Below are positions 16,589 to 25,687 of a stretch of DNA of 64,000 nucleotides, one piece after another; positions within the stretch are counted from its first letter, which is position 1, and every line of letters starts with the position of its first letter. Location: the NCBI RefSeq assembly GCF_014837295.1, contig NZ_JACYHB010000005.1, positions 124,001-188,000 of the forward strand, in the 5' to 3' direction. This DNA comes from Cellulosimicrobium arenosum (lineage in GTDB: Bacteria > Actinomycetota > Actinomycetes > Actinomycetales > Cellulomonadaceae). A program made the position numbers and the translations under genes. The notes beneath the pieces are model-generated. The model was not told the origin of the DNA. It did not search any database and was given only the letters and a program-made list of their open reading frames with translations.

Positions 16589-17121
16589 GCGCGACGCGGC
16601 CACGACCGTCGGACGACGCGGAGCCGTCCGTCCCGCGCCGTCCCGTTCCCGGGCGCGGCGTCGTGGTCGCGCGCGACGTCCCGGTGGACGCGAGCGTCGC
16701 GTTCGCGTGGGTCGCCGACCTGCGTACCCACCCGCGCTTCATCCCGCTGACCCGCATGGCGACCCCGGCGACGCGTGGCCCGGAGGTCGGCGACCGCGTG
16801 ACGATGGTGAGCGGCCCGCTCGTCGACCGCACGGGCCGCGGCTTCCGGGACCGGATGGTCGTGGAGTCGCTCGTCCGCCCGTCCACGACGACCGGTCGCC
16901 GCGGGTCCACCCGCGTGCGCAAGGAGGGGCCGGTGCTGCTCGGCGACGCCGGGTTCGTCGTCGTACCGCAGAGCGCCGACCGGTGCCGGGTCGTGTGGTG
17001 GGAGGACGCGTACCTCGCGGGTCCGTTGCCGCGCCGGGTGAGCGCGCCGCTCGTCGGCATCGCGCTGCGCTGGATGATGCGCGTGTCCCTGCGCCGGCTG
17101 GGGCTGCTCCTGACGCGCTGA
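16585..17121 (+). CDS. SRPBCC (START-like) family protein
   Basis: A 178-residue protein starting at the GTG overlapping the previous stop. After a Pro/Arg-rich lead, the sequence GVVVARDVPVDASVAFAWVADLRTHPRFIPLTRM is the first strand and helix of an SRPBCC hydrophobic-pocket fold. The end (WEDAYLAGPLPRRVSAPLVGIALRWMMRVSLRRLGLLL) is the long C-terminal helix, as in polyketide cyclase/dehydrase-like proteins. The ligand is unknown. It is coupled to the preceding hypothetical gene and ends at a strong terminator. Confidence 0.78.
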   Translation: MSATRPRPSDDAEPSVPRRPVPGRGVVVARDVPVDASVAFAWVADLRTHPRFIPLTRMATPATRGPEVGDRVTMVSGPLVDRTGRGFRDRMVVESLVRPSTTTGRRGSTRVRKEGPVLLGDAGFVVVPQSADRCRVVWWEDAYLAGPLPRRVSAPLVGIALRWMMRVSLRRLGLLLTR

Positions 17122-17149
17122 GAGAGCCGAACGATCGCCACGCACGACG

Positions 17150-17194
17150 GAGCCCGGGTCGGCCCTGATCAGGATCAGGGGCCGACCCGGGCTC
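17150..17194. terminator. Bidirectional terminator between convergent genes
   Basis: A 21-bp stem (GAGCCCGGGTCGGCC then CTGATC) with one bulged base lies between the SRPBCC stop and the PadR stop. It can terminate both converging transcripts. Confidence 0.75.
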
Positions 17195-17207
17195 GGTGTC
17201 GGCGGGG

Positions 17208-18044
17208 CTACCCGGCCGTCGGAGCGTCCTCGACCGGAGCGTCCTCGACCGGGGCGTCCTCGGTCGTGGCCGTCGCGGGGCCGGCGAGGATCAGGTAGAG
17301 CTCGCGGCGCGTCGTCTCGAGCAGCTCCGCCGCGGCCTTCGCCTGCGCGTCGCTGCCCGTGCGGGCGACCTGCTGCACGGCGGCCGCGACCGCGCCGACG
17401 GCGTCGCGCAGCTCGTGCCGGGAGCGACCGCCGCGGCCGGCGGCGTCCGCGAACGGGTCGCCGATCTCGTCCGCGTGCTCGGTGACGTAGGTGGTCCCTG
17501 CCTCGGTGAGCGACGCGAGGCGCCGGCCACCCTCCTCGGCGAGCTCGACGAGCCCCTCGTCCTGGAGGAGGTTGAGCGCCGGGTAGACCGCGCCGGGGCT
17601 CGGGCGCCAGAGGCCGCCGCTGCGCTCGGCGATCTCCTGGATGAGCTGGTACCCGTGCTTGGGCTGCTCGACCAGGAGCAGCAGGATCGCGGCGCGGACG
17701 TCGCCGCGGCCCGCGCGGCCCGGTCCTCGGCCGCGACCGCCCGGCCGACGTCCGCCCGGACCGAAGCCCGGACCGAAGCCCGGGCCGAAGCCGGGGCCGG
17801 GTCCACGGCCGTCGAAGCCGGGGCCGCCGGCGGGCGGGCCGCCGAAGCCGCCACGACCGCCTCCGCGGCGGGCGCCGCCCCGACCACGGCCGGAGGGCAC
17901 GTCGCCGCGGAACCAGTCCGCGTCGTCGGGCAGGGGTGGGAAGCCGTCGCGACGGCGCATGCCGGGACGGGGACCGCGGCGGTCGCCGGGGTGCTGGGAC
18001 ATGTTCTCGGGGTTCGGGCCCCGGTGCTGGTGTGCGTGGTTCAT
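17208..18044 (-). CDS. PadR-family transcriptional regulator with Gly/Arg-rich N-terminus
   Basis: A 278-residue regulator. Residues 1-115 are an unusual Gly/Pro/Arg/Phe-rich disordered region with repeated GFGP units. The PadR winged helix follows: GDVRAAILLLLVEQPKHGYQLIQEIAERSGGLWRPSPGAVYPALNLLQDEGLVELAEEGGRRLASLTEAG. The C-terminal part is helical and ends with repeated EDAPV. PadR proteins usually repress their own gene and a neighbouring efflux or catabolic gene. An inverted repeat AGCGATGTA...TATATCGCT lies 107 bp upstream, toward the divergent dimethylargininase gene. Confidence 0.88.
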   Translation of the reverse strand: MNHAHQHRGPNPENMSQHPGDRRGPRPGMRRRDGFPPLPDDADWFRGDVPSGRGRGGARRGGGRGGFGGPPAGGPGFDGRGPGPGFGPGFGPGFGPGGRRPGGRGRGPGRAGRGDVRAAILLLLVEQPKHGYQLIQEIAERSGGLWRPSPGAVYPALNLLQDEGLVELAEEGGRRLASLTEAGTTYVTEHADEIGDPFADAAGRGGRSRHELRDAVGAVAAAVQQVARTGSDAQAKAAAELLETTRRELYLILAGPATATTEDAPVEDAPVEDAPTAG

Positions 18045-18150
18045 GGGAGTGCTCCTGATGAGGTGATGTGGTGTGAAGGGTGGTGGGGCGGGCCGCAGGG
18101 CCCTGCCTCGAGCCGGCCCGCCGGGCCGGTGTCGTCGCGAGCTGACGCTC

Positions 18151-18175
18151 AGCGATGTAGTAACGCTATATCGCT
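18151..18175. promoter_or_regulatory. Candidate PadR operator
   Basis: AGCGATGTA and TATATCGCT form an inverted repeat (8 of 9 pairs) with 7 bases between. This AT-rich island stands out in a GC-rich region and lies between the divergent PadR and dimethylargininase genes. Confidence 0.5.
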
Positions 18176-18337
18176 AGACTATCGTCGTCAACCCCTCGAT
18201 CGTTCGTGTGCCGCCGCAGGACGCGACTGCCGCCCGGACGTACGCTGGCAACCCAGCGCGTCACCGGGCACCACCCGCGCCCGGGCCACCCGCCGCGTCG
18301 CACACCCCGCGGAGCGGCACGCCACGAGGAGGCGACG

Positions 18338-19180
18338 ATGCCCGCAGGCCACCGGCACTACCTCATGTGCCCACCGACCCACTTCACGGTGAGCTACGAG
18401 ATCAACCCGTGGATGGACCGCAGCACGCCCGTCGACACCGCGCTCGCGACGGCCCAGTGGGAGCGCCTGCGCGACACGTACCTCGACCTCGGCCACACGG
18501 TCGAGACGATCGAGCCGGTCCCCGGTCTGCCCGACATGGTCTACGCCGCGAACGGCGCGACGGTCGTCGACGGGCTCGTCTACTCGGCTCGCTTCACCCA
18601 CCCCGAGCGCGCGGCCGAGGGGCCCGCCTATCTCAAGTGGTTCGCCGACCACGGGTACGTCACGCACCTCGCCGAGCACGTCAACGAGGGCGAGGGCGAC
18701 CTCCTCACCGTGGGCGGCAGGGTCCTGGCCGGCACCGGGTTCCGCACGGACCGCGCTGCGCACGCCGAGGCCGCCGCCCTGTGGGGGCGCGAGGTCGTGA
18801 CGCTCGACCTGGTGGATCCTCGCTTCTACCACCTGGACACCGCGCTCGTCGTCCTCCGCGGCACCGACGGGGCACCGGACACGGACGTCGCCTACTACCC
18901 GCCCGCGTTCTCCCCCGCCGCGCAGGAGCGGCTGCGCGACCTCTACCCCGACGCACTCCTCGCGGGCGAGGAGGACGCCGTCGTGCTGGGGCTCAACGCC
19001 GTGAGCGACGGGACCCACGTGGTGCTCAACCCCCGGGCCACGCACCTCGCCGGCGCGCTCCGCGAGCGCGGCTACGAGACGCTCGGGGTCGACACGTCCG
19101 AGCTGCTGCGCGGCGGTGGCGGCGCCAAGTGCTGCACGCTCACGATCCGGCACGCGCCCGACCCCGACGGCGCCCCGTGA
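18338..19180 (+). CDS. ddaH: Dimethylargininase (N-omega-dimethylarginine dimethylaminohydrolase)
   Basis: A 280-residue amidinotransferase-fold hydrolase starting at ATG 18338 behind GAGGAGG. It begins YLMCPPTHFTVSYEINPWMD, a block of this family, has the catalytic histidine region DPRFYHLDTALVVL, and ends with GGGGAKCCTLTI, where Cys265 aligns with the catalytic cysteine of the GGGGPRC motif in arginine deiminases. It should convert methylated arginines to citrulline plus a methylamine. It overlaps rocD by 4 bp, so citrulline/ornithine-type products may feed the aminotransferases that follow. Another guanidino substrate is possible. Confidence 0.82.
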   Translation: MPAGHRHYLMCPPTHFTVSYEINPWMDRSTPVDTALATAQWERLRDTYLDLGHTVETIEPVPGLPDMVYAANGATVVDGLVYSARFTHPERAAEGPAYLKWFADHGYVTHLAEHVNEGEGDLLTVGGRVLAGTGFRTDRAAHAEAAALWGREVVTLDLVDPRFYHLDTALVVLRGTDGAPDTDVAYYPPAFSPAAQERLRDLYPDALLAGEEDAVVLGLNAVSDGTHVVLNPRATHLAGALRERGYETLGVDTSELLRGGGGAKCCTLTIRHAPDPDGAP

Positions 19181-20412
19181 CCACCCCCGGCGCACCGCCG
19201 GCTGCGGGCTCGCTGGTCCACAACTACGACCCGCTCCGCGTGACGATCGCGACCGCGCAGGGCCCGTGGGTCACGGACGTCGCCGGGCACCGCTACCTCG
19301 ACCTGCTGTCCGCGTACTCGGCACTGACCTTCGGCCATCGCCACCCCCTGCTGGTCGACGCCGCGACGCGGCAGCTCGGGCGGCTCACCCTCACCTCGCG
19401 CGCGTTCGGGCACGACCTCCTGCACCCGTTCGCCGACGCGCTCGCCGAGCTCGTCGGACCGCTCACCACGGGCGGGCGCGACGCGCTCGTGCTGCCGATG
19501 AACACCGGCGCCGAGGCGGTCGAGACCGCGGTCAAGGCGGCCCGGAAGTGGGGTTACGAGGTCAAGGGCGTCCCGCCCGACGAGGCCACGATCGTCGTCG
19601 GGTCGGGCAACTTCCACGGGCGCACGACGACGATCGTCTCGTTCTCCGACGACGCCGACGCGCGCCGCGGGTTCGGTCCGTACACGCCCGGCTTCCGCGT
19701 GGTCCCCTTCGGCGACGCCGCGGCCGTCGCCGCGGCGATCGACGGCACCACGGTCGCGGTGCTCCTGGAACCGGTCCAGGGCGAGTCCGGGGTCGTCGTC
19801 CCGCCGGACGACTACTGGCCGACGCTGCGCGCGACCACGGCCGAGCGCGACGTGCTGCTCGTCGCGGACGAGATCCAGTCGGGCCTCGCGCGCACCGGGA
19901 CGACCCTCGCGTGCGAGCTGTGGGGCGTGCAGCCGGACCTCGTCACGCTCGGCAAGGCGCTCGGCGGCGGGATCGTGCCCGTCTCCGCCGTCGTCGGGCG
20001 GCGCGACGTGCTCGAGGTCCTCACCCCCGGCACCCACGGGAGCACGTTCGGCGGCAACCCCCTCGCGTGCGCCGTCGGGCTCGCGGTCGTCGAGCTGCTC
20101 GCCTCGGGCGAGCCGCAGGCACGGGCGCGCGAGCTGGGCGCGGTCCTGCACCCACGGCTGGCCCGGATGGTCGCGGACGACCTGCTCGACGACGCACGCG
20201 GCGTCGGGCTGTGGGCCGGGCTCGACCTCGACCCGGCGCGCGGCACGGGGCGCGACCTGTGCGAGGCGCTGCTCGCACGCGGCGTGCTCGCGAAGGACAC
20301 GCACGGGTCCACGATCCGGCTCGCGCCCCCTGCGGTGATCTCCGTGAACGAGCTCGAGACCGCGCTGTCCGCCCTGGAGGATGCCCTGTCAGCCCTCGCC
20401 GAGGCTCGGTAG
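19177..20412 (+). CDS. rocD: Ornithine aminotransferase
   Basis: A 411-residue class III PLP aminotransferase, translated from GTG overlapping the previous stop. It has the family blocks YLDLLSAYSALTFGHRHP, LPMNTGAEAVETAVKAARKWGY, LLEPVQGESGVVVPPDDYW, VADEIQSGLARTG and the PLP lysine in VTLGKALGGG (Lys260). NTGAEAVE and SAYSA are typical for ornithine:2-oxo-acid transaminase, which makes glutamate-semialdehyde. It forms an operon with the dimethylargininase gene and runs almost directly into aspT. Confidence 0.92.
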   Translation: MTTPGAPPAAGSLVHNYDPLRVTIATAQGPWVTDVAGHRYLDLLSAYSALTFGHRHPLLVDAATRQLGRLTLTSRAFGHDLLHPFADALAELVGPLTTGGRDALVLPMNTGAEAVETAVKAARKWGYEVKGVPPDEATIVVGSGNFHGRTTTIVSFSDDADARRGFGPYTPGFRVVPFGDAAAVAAAIDGTTVAVLLEPVQGESGVVVPPDDYWPTLRATTAERDVLLVADEIQSGLARTGTTLACELWGVQPDLVTLGKALGGGIVPVSAVVGRRDVLEVLTPGTHGSTFGGNPLACAVGLAVVELLASGEPQARARELGAVLHPRLARMVADDLLDDARGVGLWAGLDLDPARGTGRDLCEALLARGVLAKDTHGSTIRLAPPAVISVNELETALSALEDALSALAEAR

Positions 20413-20422
20413 AGTCGCGAGG

Positions 20423-21718
20423 GTGACGACGCAGCCCGTTCCCCCAGAGCCCACCGCACCCACGACCGCGCCGGAGGACCTCGTGGCCCGGCTCGCGGAC
20501 CTGCAGCAGGACTACGCCGCGCTCCAGGCGCGCGGTCTCACCCTCGACCTCACGCGCGGCAAGCCGTCGGCGGAACAGCTCGACCTGTCCGACGCCCTCC
20601 TCGCCCTCCCGGGCGAGGGTGTGCACACCGACGCCGACGGCACCGACGTCCGCAACTACGGCGGTCTGCAGGGGCTCCCGCAGCTGCGCCGCATCTTCGC
20701 CGAGCTGCTCGGCCTGCCCATCGAGCAGCTCCTCGCCGCGGGCAACGCGAGCCTGACGCTCATGTACGACACGCTGACGTACGCGACGCTGTTCGGCGTA
20801 CCGGGCTCCGAGCGCCCCTGGGGCCAGGAGGAGCGCGTCCGCTTCATCTGCCCCGTCCCGGGCTACGACCGCCACTTCACGGTGTGCGAGGCGCTGGGGA
20901 TCGAGATGATCACCGTCCCCATGACGCCGGACGGGCCCGACGCCGAGGCGGTCGCGGCGCTCGTCGCCGACGACCCGAGCATCAAGGGCATGTGGGTCGT
21001 GCCGACCTACGCGAACCCCGACGGCTCGGTCGTGAGCGAGGACGTCGCGCGCCGGCTCGTGTCGATGCCGACCGCCGCCCCCGACTTCCGCATCCTGTGG
21101 GACAACGCGTACGCGCTGCACCACCTCACCGAGGACGAGGCGACGAGCGCCGACGCGGTCGGCCTCGCCGCCGAGGCAGGACACCCGGACCGCGTGGTCC
21201 TGTTCGCGTCGACCTCGAAGATCACCTTCGCGGGCGCTGGTGTCGCCTTCCTCGGGTCGTCCCCGGCGAACGTCGCGTGGTTCTCGAAGCACCTGTCCGC
21301 GCAGTCGATCGGCCCGGACAAGGTCAACCAGCTGCGGCACGCGCTGTTCTTCGGCGACGCCGAGGGCGTGCGCGTCCACATGCGCAAGCACCGTGACATC
21401 CTCGCCCCGAAGTTCGACGCGGTGATCGGCGTCCTCGCCGAGCGGCTGGGCGAGGTCGCGACGTGGAGCGTCCCGCGCGGCGGGTACTTCGTCACGCTCG
21501 CGGTGCAGCCGGGCACGGCGTCACGCGTCGTCGAGCTCGCCCGGGCGGCGGGCATCGCGCTCACACCCGCCGGCGCGGCGTTCCCCTACGGGGACGACCC
21601 GCAGGACTCCATCCTGCGTCTCGCCCCGACCCTGCCCCCGCTCGACGAGGTGCGGGTCGCGATGGACGGCGTCGCGACGTGCGTGCTGCTGGCCGGGGCC
21701 GAGCGCGCCGCGGACTAG
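20423..21718 (+). CDS. aspT: Aspartate aminotransferase (MocR-like subgroup Ic)
   Basis: A 431-residue PLP enzyme starting at GTG 20423, 10 bases after rocD. It closely resembles the actinobacterial AspT of Corynebacterium, sharing LTRGKPSAEQLDLSD, DVRNYGGLQG, ICPVPGYDRHF, KGMWVVPTYANPDG, WDNAYALHHL and the PLP lysine motif STSKITFAGAG (Lys266). It moves the amino group between glutamate and oxaloacetate. In this operon it can pass nitrogen released from arginine derivatives into aspartate. The C-terminal GVATCVLLAGAE is also family-typical. Confidence 0.93.
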   Translation: MTTQPVPPEPTAPTTAPEDLVARLADLQQDYAALQARGLTLDLTRGKPSAEQLDLSDALLALPGEGVHTDADGTDVRNYGGLQGLPQLRRIFAELLGLPIEQLLAAGNASLTLMYDTLTYATLFGVPGSERPWGQEERVRFICPVPGYDRHFTVCEALGIEMITVPMTPDGPDAEAVAALVADDPSIKGMWVVPTYANPDGSVVSEDVARRLVSMPTAAPDFRILWDNAYALHHLTEDEATSADAVGLAAEAGHPDRVVLFASTSKITFAGAGVAFLGSSPANVAWFSKHLSAQSIGPDKVNQLRHALFFGDAEGVRVHMRKHRDILAPKFDAVIGVLAERLGEVATWSVPRGGYFVTLAVQPGTASRVVELARAAGIALTPAGAAFPYGDDPQDSILRLAPTLPPLDEVRVAMDGVATCVLLAGAERAAD

Positions 21719-21879
21719 CGGGTCGTGGACGGGCCAGGCTGCTGACGAATATCACTGGTCGCCGGCAGCCCGCTCCGGGCACGATGGTGTCCACCACCGA
21801 TGAGTTCGCCCGGCGGTGCGCGTCGGAACGGTGGTGGGCGCCAGCGGGCGCCGCCGGACCCGCGACCTGAGGAGTGGAC

Positions 21880-22899
21880 ATGAGCCCGTCGTCGACGGAC
21901 GACCTCGCGATCGAGGCACGTGGCCTCGTCAAGCACTTCACGAGCGGCAAGTCGGTGACGAAGGCGGTCGACGGCATCGACCTGACCGTCCCCGAGGGCA
22001 CCGTGCTCGGGGTCCTCGGCCCCAACGGCGCCGGCAAGACGACGGCCGTCCGCATGCTCGCCACCCTCCTTCGACCCGACGCAGGCACGGCCACGGTCCT
22101 CGGGCACGACGTGGTGCGCGACGCCGACAAGGTGCGGTCCGTCGTCGGGCTCACGGGGCAGTACGCGTCCGTCGACGAGGACCTCACGGGTACGGAGAAC
22201 CTCGTCATGCTCGCCCGTCTCTACGGCTTCCTGGGCGGGAGCGCACGCGCACGCTCCACCGAGCTCCTCGACGCGTTCGGGCTCGGGGACGCCGGCGACC
22301 GCCAGGTCAAGACGTACTCCGGCGGCATGCGCCGCCGCATCGACCTCGCCGCGAGCCTCGTGATGAGCCCCCGCGTGCTGTTCCTCGACGAGCCGACGAC
22401 GGGGCTGGACCCACGCAGCCGCAACCAGGTGTGGGACATCATCCGGGTCCTCGTCGCCGACGGCGCGACGGTCCTCCTCACGACGCAGTACCTCGAGGAG
22501 GCGGACCAGCTCGCGGACAAGATCGCGGTGATCGACCACGGCCGCGTCATCGCCGAGGGCACCGCGACCGAGCTCAAGCGGTCCGTGGGGCAGGGCGCGG
22601 TCCATCTGCGGCTCGCCGACTCGGCCCAGCGGGCCCGAGCGGCCGAGCTCGTCGCCACCGTCCTGGGTGCCGAGGTCTCCCTCGCCAACGACCCGTACGC
22701 GTTCTCGGCACGCGTGCCCGACGACGGCGGTCCCGCCGTCGCACGCCTGCTGCCCGCGCTGGACGACGAAGGCATCGCCGTGCCCGAGTTCTCGCTCGGC
22801 CAGCCCAGCCTCGACGAGGTGTTCCTCGCCCTGACCGGGCAGCCGCTCGACGAGGATCCCGGCGCGAGCGACGACGAGACGATCGAGGAGGTGGCCTGA
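21880..22899 (+). CDS. DrrA-type ABC exporter, ATP-binding protein
   Basis: A 339-residue ATPase starting at ATG 21880 behind GAGGAG. It has Walker [10 protein letters not shown], a Q-loop at [19 protein letters not shown], the signature [15 protein letters not shown], Walker [20 protein letters not shown], an H-loop replaced by TTQYLEEAD as in DrrA, and the C-terminal regulatory tail of daunorubicin-resistance ATPases. It shares TGATG with the permease gene that follows. The exported compound is unknown. Confidence 0.9.
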   Translation: MSPSSTDDLAIEARGLVKHFTSGKSVTKAVDGIDLTVPEGTVLGVLGPNGAGKTTAVRMLATLLRPDAGTATVLGHDVVRDADKVRSVVGLTGQYASVDEDLTGTENLVMLARLYGFLGGSARARSTELLDAFGLGDAGDRQVKTYSGGMRRRIDLAASLVMSPRVLFLDEPTTGLDPRSRNQVWDIIRVLVADGATVLLTTQYLEEADQLADKIAVIDHGRVIAEGTATELKRSVGQGAVHLRLADSAQRARAAELVATVLGAEVSLANDPYAFSARVPDDGGPAVARLLPALDDEGIAVPEFSLGQPSLDEVFLALTGQPLDEDPGASDDETIEEVA

Positions 22900-23747
22900 T
22901 GGCGACCGAGCAGACCACGGCAGCAGAGCTGCGGGCACCCGAGGCGAGCGCGCTGCGCGAGGCCGTCGCGCTCGAGCACCGACCGGGCCGGCCGTCTCCC
23001 GTGTCCGCGACCCTGACCTACACGTGGCGCGCGCTGCTGAAGATCAAGCACGTGCCGGAGCAGCTGTTCGACGTCACGGTGTCGCCGATCATCTTCACGC
23101 TCATGTTCACGTACCTGTTCGGCGGCGCGCTGGCCGGCGACGTGACGACGTACCTGCAGTTCCTGCTGCCGGGCATCCTCGTCCAGGCGGTGCTGTTCAC
23201 GACGATCTACACCGGCTACACGATGAACAACGACATCACCAAGGGTGTCTTCGACCGGTTCCGCTCCCTCCCGGTGTGGCGGCCCGCGCCGATCGTGGGC
23301 GCCCTGCTCGGGGACACCGTGCGCTACACGATCGCGTCGATCGTCACGCTCACCCTCGGGCTCGTGCTCGGGTTCCGCCCGTCGGGCGGGGTGGTCGGCG
23401 TCGTGCTCGGCGTGCTCATGCTCCTGGTCTTCGCGTTCGCGCTGAGCTGGGTCTTCACGATCCTCGGCCTGCTCATGCGGTCCCCGAACGCCGTCATGGG
23501 CACGTCGATGATGGTCCTGATGCCGCTGACGTTCGCGTCCAACATCTTCGTGGACCCGTCCACGATGCCGGCCGTGCTGCAGGGCTTCGTCGACGTCAAC
23601 CCCGTCTCGCACCTGGTGACCGCGGTCCGCGGCCTCATGGCCGGTGAGCCCGACCTCACCGCCGTGACGTGGGTCCTCGTCGCATCGGTGGTCCTCACCG
23701 CCGCGCTCGCCCCGATCACCATGCGCCTCTACCGCAACCGCAGCTGA
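22899..23747 (+). CDS. DrrB-type ABC exporter permease
   Basis: A 282-residue ABC-2 permease. It has six hydrophobic segments, with the family blocks FDVTVSPIIFTLMFTYLFGGALAG, YLQFLLPGILVQAVLFTTIYTGYTMNNDITKGVFDRFRSLP and the late LTFASNIFVDPSTMPAVLQGFVDVNPVSHLVTAVRGLM. The start overlaps the ATPase stop by one base. Together they form a two-gene drug or lipid exporter followed by a hairpin at 23767. Confidence 0.9.
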   Translation: MATEQTTAAELRAPEASALREAVALEHRPGRPSPVSATLTYTWRALLKIKHVPEQLFDVTVSPIIFTLMFTYLFGGALAGDVTTYLQFLLPGILVQAVLFTTIYTGYTMNNDITKGVFDRFRSLPVWRPAPIVGALLGDTVRYTIASIVTLTLGLVLGFRPSGGVVGVVLGVLMLLVFAFALSWVFTILGLLMRSPNAVMGTSMMVLMPLTFASNIFVDPSTMPAVLQGFVDVNPVSHLVTAVRGLMAGEPDLTAVTWVLVASVVLTAALAPITMRLYRNRS

Positions 23748-23766
23748 CGCCCGGCCGCTGGCGCCA

Positions 23767-23789
23767 CCCCGGGGCCACGGCCCACGGGG
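23767..23789. terminator. Hairpin after the DrrAB operon
   Basis: CCCCGGGGCC and GGCCC-A-CGGGG pair over 10 bases with one bulge. It lies between the convergent permease and universal stress protein genes. Confidence 0.55.
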
Positions 23790-23795
23790 CGGGAC

Positions 23796-24737
23796 TCAGT
23801 CCTCGCTCGCCTCGTCGTCGCACTTCTTCGTCACGACCATCACCGGGCACTGCGAGTGGTGCAGCACCGCCTGGCTCGTCGAGCCGAGCAGCAGGCCGCG
23901 GAACCCGCCGCGCCCGCGCGAACCGACGACGATGAGATCGGTCGCCGCGGAGAACTCGGTCAGCAGCTCCGCTCCGGAGCCGTCGAGCACGACCCGCTTG
24001 ATCGTCAGCCCGCTGTCGGCCTCGTAGCGGTCGACGATGACGTTCAGGCCCTCGGTCATGTCCGCGAGGATCTGCTCGTGGTCGATCGAGGCGGGGAGCC
24101 ACGCGAGCAGCCCGGCACCGCTCCCGAGCGGGACTCCGGCGACCGCGACGAGCTCGGCGTCCCACGCGCGCGCCTGGCGCACGGCGTGGCGCAGCGCGAT
24201 CTCGGCAGAGGGTGACCCGTCCACACCGACGACGATCCGCCGGACGGGTTTGACCGGGGGGAGCTCGTCCTGCGCTTCGCCACCGTCGGGCTGCCGGAAC
24301 GGCACCACGACGGTCGGGCAGTGTGCATGGGCAGGCAGAGCCGAGGAGACGGTGCCGAGCAGTCGTTCCGTGAAGCCGCCGCGGCCGCGGGTCCCGACGA
24401 CGACCATGGAGTGCTCGCCGGACATCTCCACGAGCATCCCGGCAGCGTCTCCGGTCGTCACGGTCGCGGTGGTCGGGACGCCGGTCGCCTGGGCGCGTGC
24501 CTGCGCCTCCTCGAGGACTGCGCGTGCGCCCTCCTGGATCGCCGTGTCGTCGAGCGCGGCGTAGCCCCCGTCGAGCGACGACGCGGTGAACGACGGGAGC
24601 GAGTAGGTGCACACGACGTGCAGCGACCGACCCAGGCGCAGCGCGTACGCGGCGGCCCAGTCGACGGCGTGCAGGCTGGGTGCGGAACCGTCGACACCGA
24701 CGAGGACGCTGTCGGTTCGGGTCATCGGCGACTCCAT
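23796..24737 (-). CDS. Universal stress protein, two UspA domains
   Basis: A 313-residue tandem UspA protein. The first domain begins VLVGVDGSAPSLHAVDWAAAYA and ends VVVGTRGRGGFTERLLGTVSSALPAHAHCPTVVVP. The second begins IVVGVDGSPSAEIALRHAV and ends IVVGSRGRGGFRGLLLGSTSQAVLHHSQCPVMVV. Both carry the G-2x-G-9x-G(S/T) ATP-binding pattern, so it should bind ATP like mycobacterial two-domain Usp proteins. An inner ATG (MTRTDS) four codons in is an equally likely start. Such proteins respond to hypoxia, starvation or redox stress; no control site was recognised here. Confidence 0.92.
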   Translation of the reverse strand: MESPMTRTDSVLVGVDGSAPSLHAVDWAAAYALRLGRSLHVVCTYSLPSFTASSLDGGYAALDDTAIQEGARAVLEEAQARAQATGVPTTATVTTGDAAGMLVEMSGEHSMVVVGTRGRGGFTERLLGTVSSALPAHAHCPTVVVPFRQPDGGEAQDELPPVKPVRRIVVGVDGSPSAEIALRHAVRQARAWDAELVAVAGVPLGSGAGLLAWLPASIDHEQILADMTEGLNVIVDRYEADSGLTIKRVVLDGSGAELLTEFSAATDLIVVGSRGRGGFRGLLLGSTSQAVLHHSQCPVMVVTKKCDDEASED

Positions 24738-24786
24738 CTCGTCGGCATTCCCAGAGCGGGTAACGAACGAGTCAAGAATGCCACAG

Positions 24787-24824
24787 ACCCCGCCCTCACG
24801 CGAGGATCTCGCGGAGGACGGGGT
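24787..24824 (-). terminator. Terminator of the NlpC/P60 gene
   Basis: ACCCCG-CCCTCACGCGAG pairs with CTCGCGGAGGACGGGGT with minor mismatches. It begins 30 bases after the hydrolase stop codon. Confidence 0.6.
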
Positions 24825-24853
24825 CCGGGTGGTTCAGCGTGCGTGCCGAGCGG

Positions 24854-25672
24854 TCAGGCGACGCGGATGAACGTGGGGTTCGACTGCCAGATCTGGCGGA
24901 ACTGGATGGTCTTGCCGGGGCGCGGGGCGTCGATCTGCGAGTTGCCACCGGCGTAGATCGCGATGTGGCCGGGAGTCCAGATCAGGTCGCCGGGCTGAGC
25001 CTGCGAGCGCGGGATCTTGGTGCCGACGGAGCCCTGTGCACCGGAGGTGCGGGGAAGGCTGATGCCTGCCTGGGCGTAGACGTAGCTGGTGAAGCCGGAG
25101 CAGTCGAACCCGTTGGGGGTCGTGCCGCCGTAGACGTACGGGACGCCGACGTACCGGCTCGCGATCGAGATGATCGTGCTGCCCTTGGCCGAGTCCGGGA
25201 CGGAGACGGACTGCTCCTCGGCGGGCGCCTCGGCCTGCTGAGTGGTCGCCGCGGCCTGCTCCGTGGTGGCGGTGCGCTCCTGCGAGCGGCTCGTGCTCTC
25301 CACGCGGACGGGCTCCGGCTCAGGCTCCGGCTCGGGCGCAGGCGTCACCGAGACGGTGGCCTTCTCGACCGCGAACGACGCGTCCGCGTCGACGACCACC
25401 GCGGGGGCGGCCTCGAGCGCCTGGTGTGCCTGTGCGGTCAGGGCGCTGAGATCGACGGCGTTGAGCTTGCCGGATTCGCTGTCCACGGGGGCGGCGGTCG
25501 CGGGGGCCGCAGCACCGATCATCGAGACGATCAGACCCGACGACGCCGCGACGACCGCGGTACGGCGGCCCACGGTCGACATCTGGTCGGACGCGACCTG
25601 CGCGAAGGAATTGAGTGGCGTCAAGGGACGCCGCGCCGCGCGGTGGCGGGCGCGAGTCGAGCTCACAGTCAC
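24854..25672 (-). CDS. Secreted NlpC/P60 peptidoglycan hydrolase
   Basis: A 272-residue exported protein. A basic N-terminus and a hydrophobic stretch (VVAASSGLIVSMIGAAAPATAA) form a long signal peptide. A linker rich in Glu/Pro/Thr/Gln, with repeated PEPE, leads to the C-terminal NlpC/P60 domain. The catalytic cysteine is in GFDCSGFTSYVYAQAG, the histidine in TPGHIAIYAG, and the third polar residue in QIDAPRPG. It should cut D-Glu-meso-Dap type bonds in cell-wall stem peptides. A c-di-AMP riboswitch sits directly upstream, as in other actinobacterial cell-wall hydrolase genes. Confidence 0.93.
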   Translation of the reverse strand: MTVSSTRARHRAARRPLTPLNSFAQVASDQMSTVGRRTAVVAASSGLIVSMIGAAAPATAAPVDSESGKLNAVDLSALTAQAHQALEAAPAVVVDADASFAVEKATVSVTPAPEPEPEPEPVRVESTSRSQERTATTEQAAATTQQAEAPAEEQSVSVPDSAKGSTIISIASRYVGVPYVYGGTTPNGFDCSGFTSYVYAQAGISLPRTSGAQGSVGTKIPRSQAQPGDLIWTPGHIAIYAGGNSQIDAPRPGKTIQFRQIWQSNPTFIRVA

Positions 25673-25687
25673 AGTTGCCTCTCCTGT

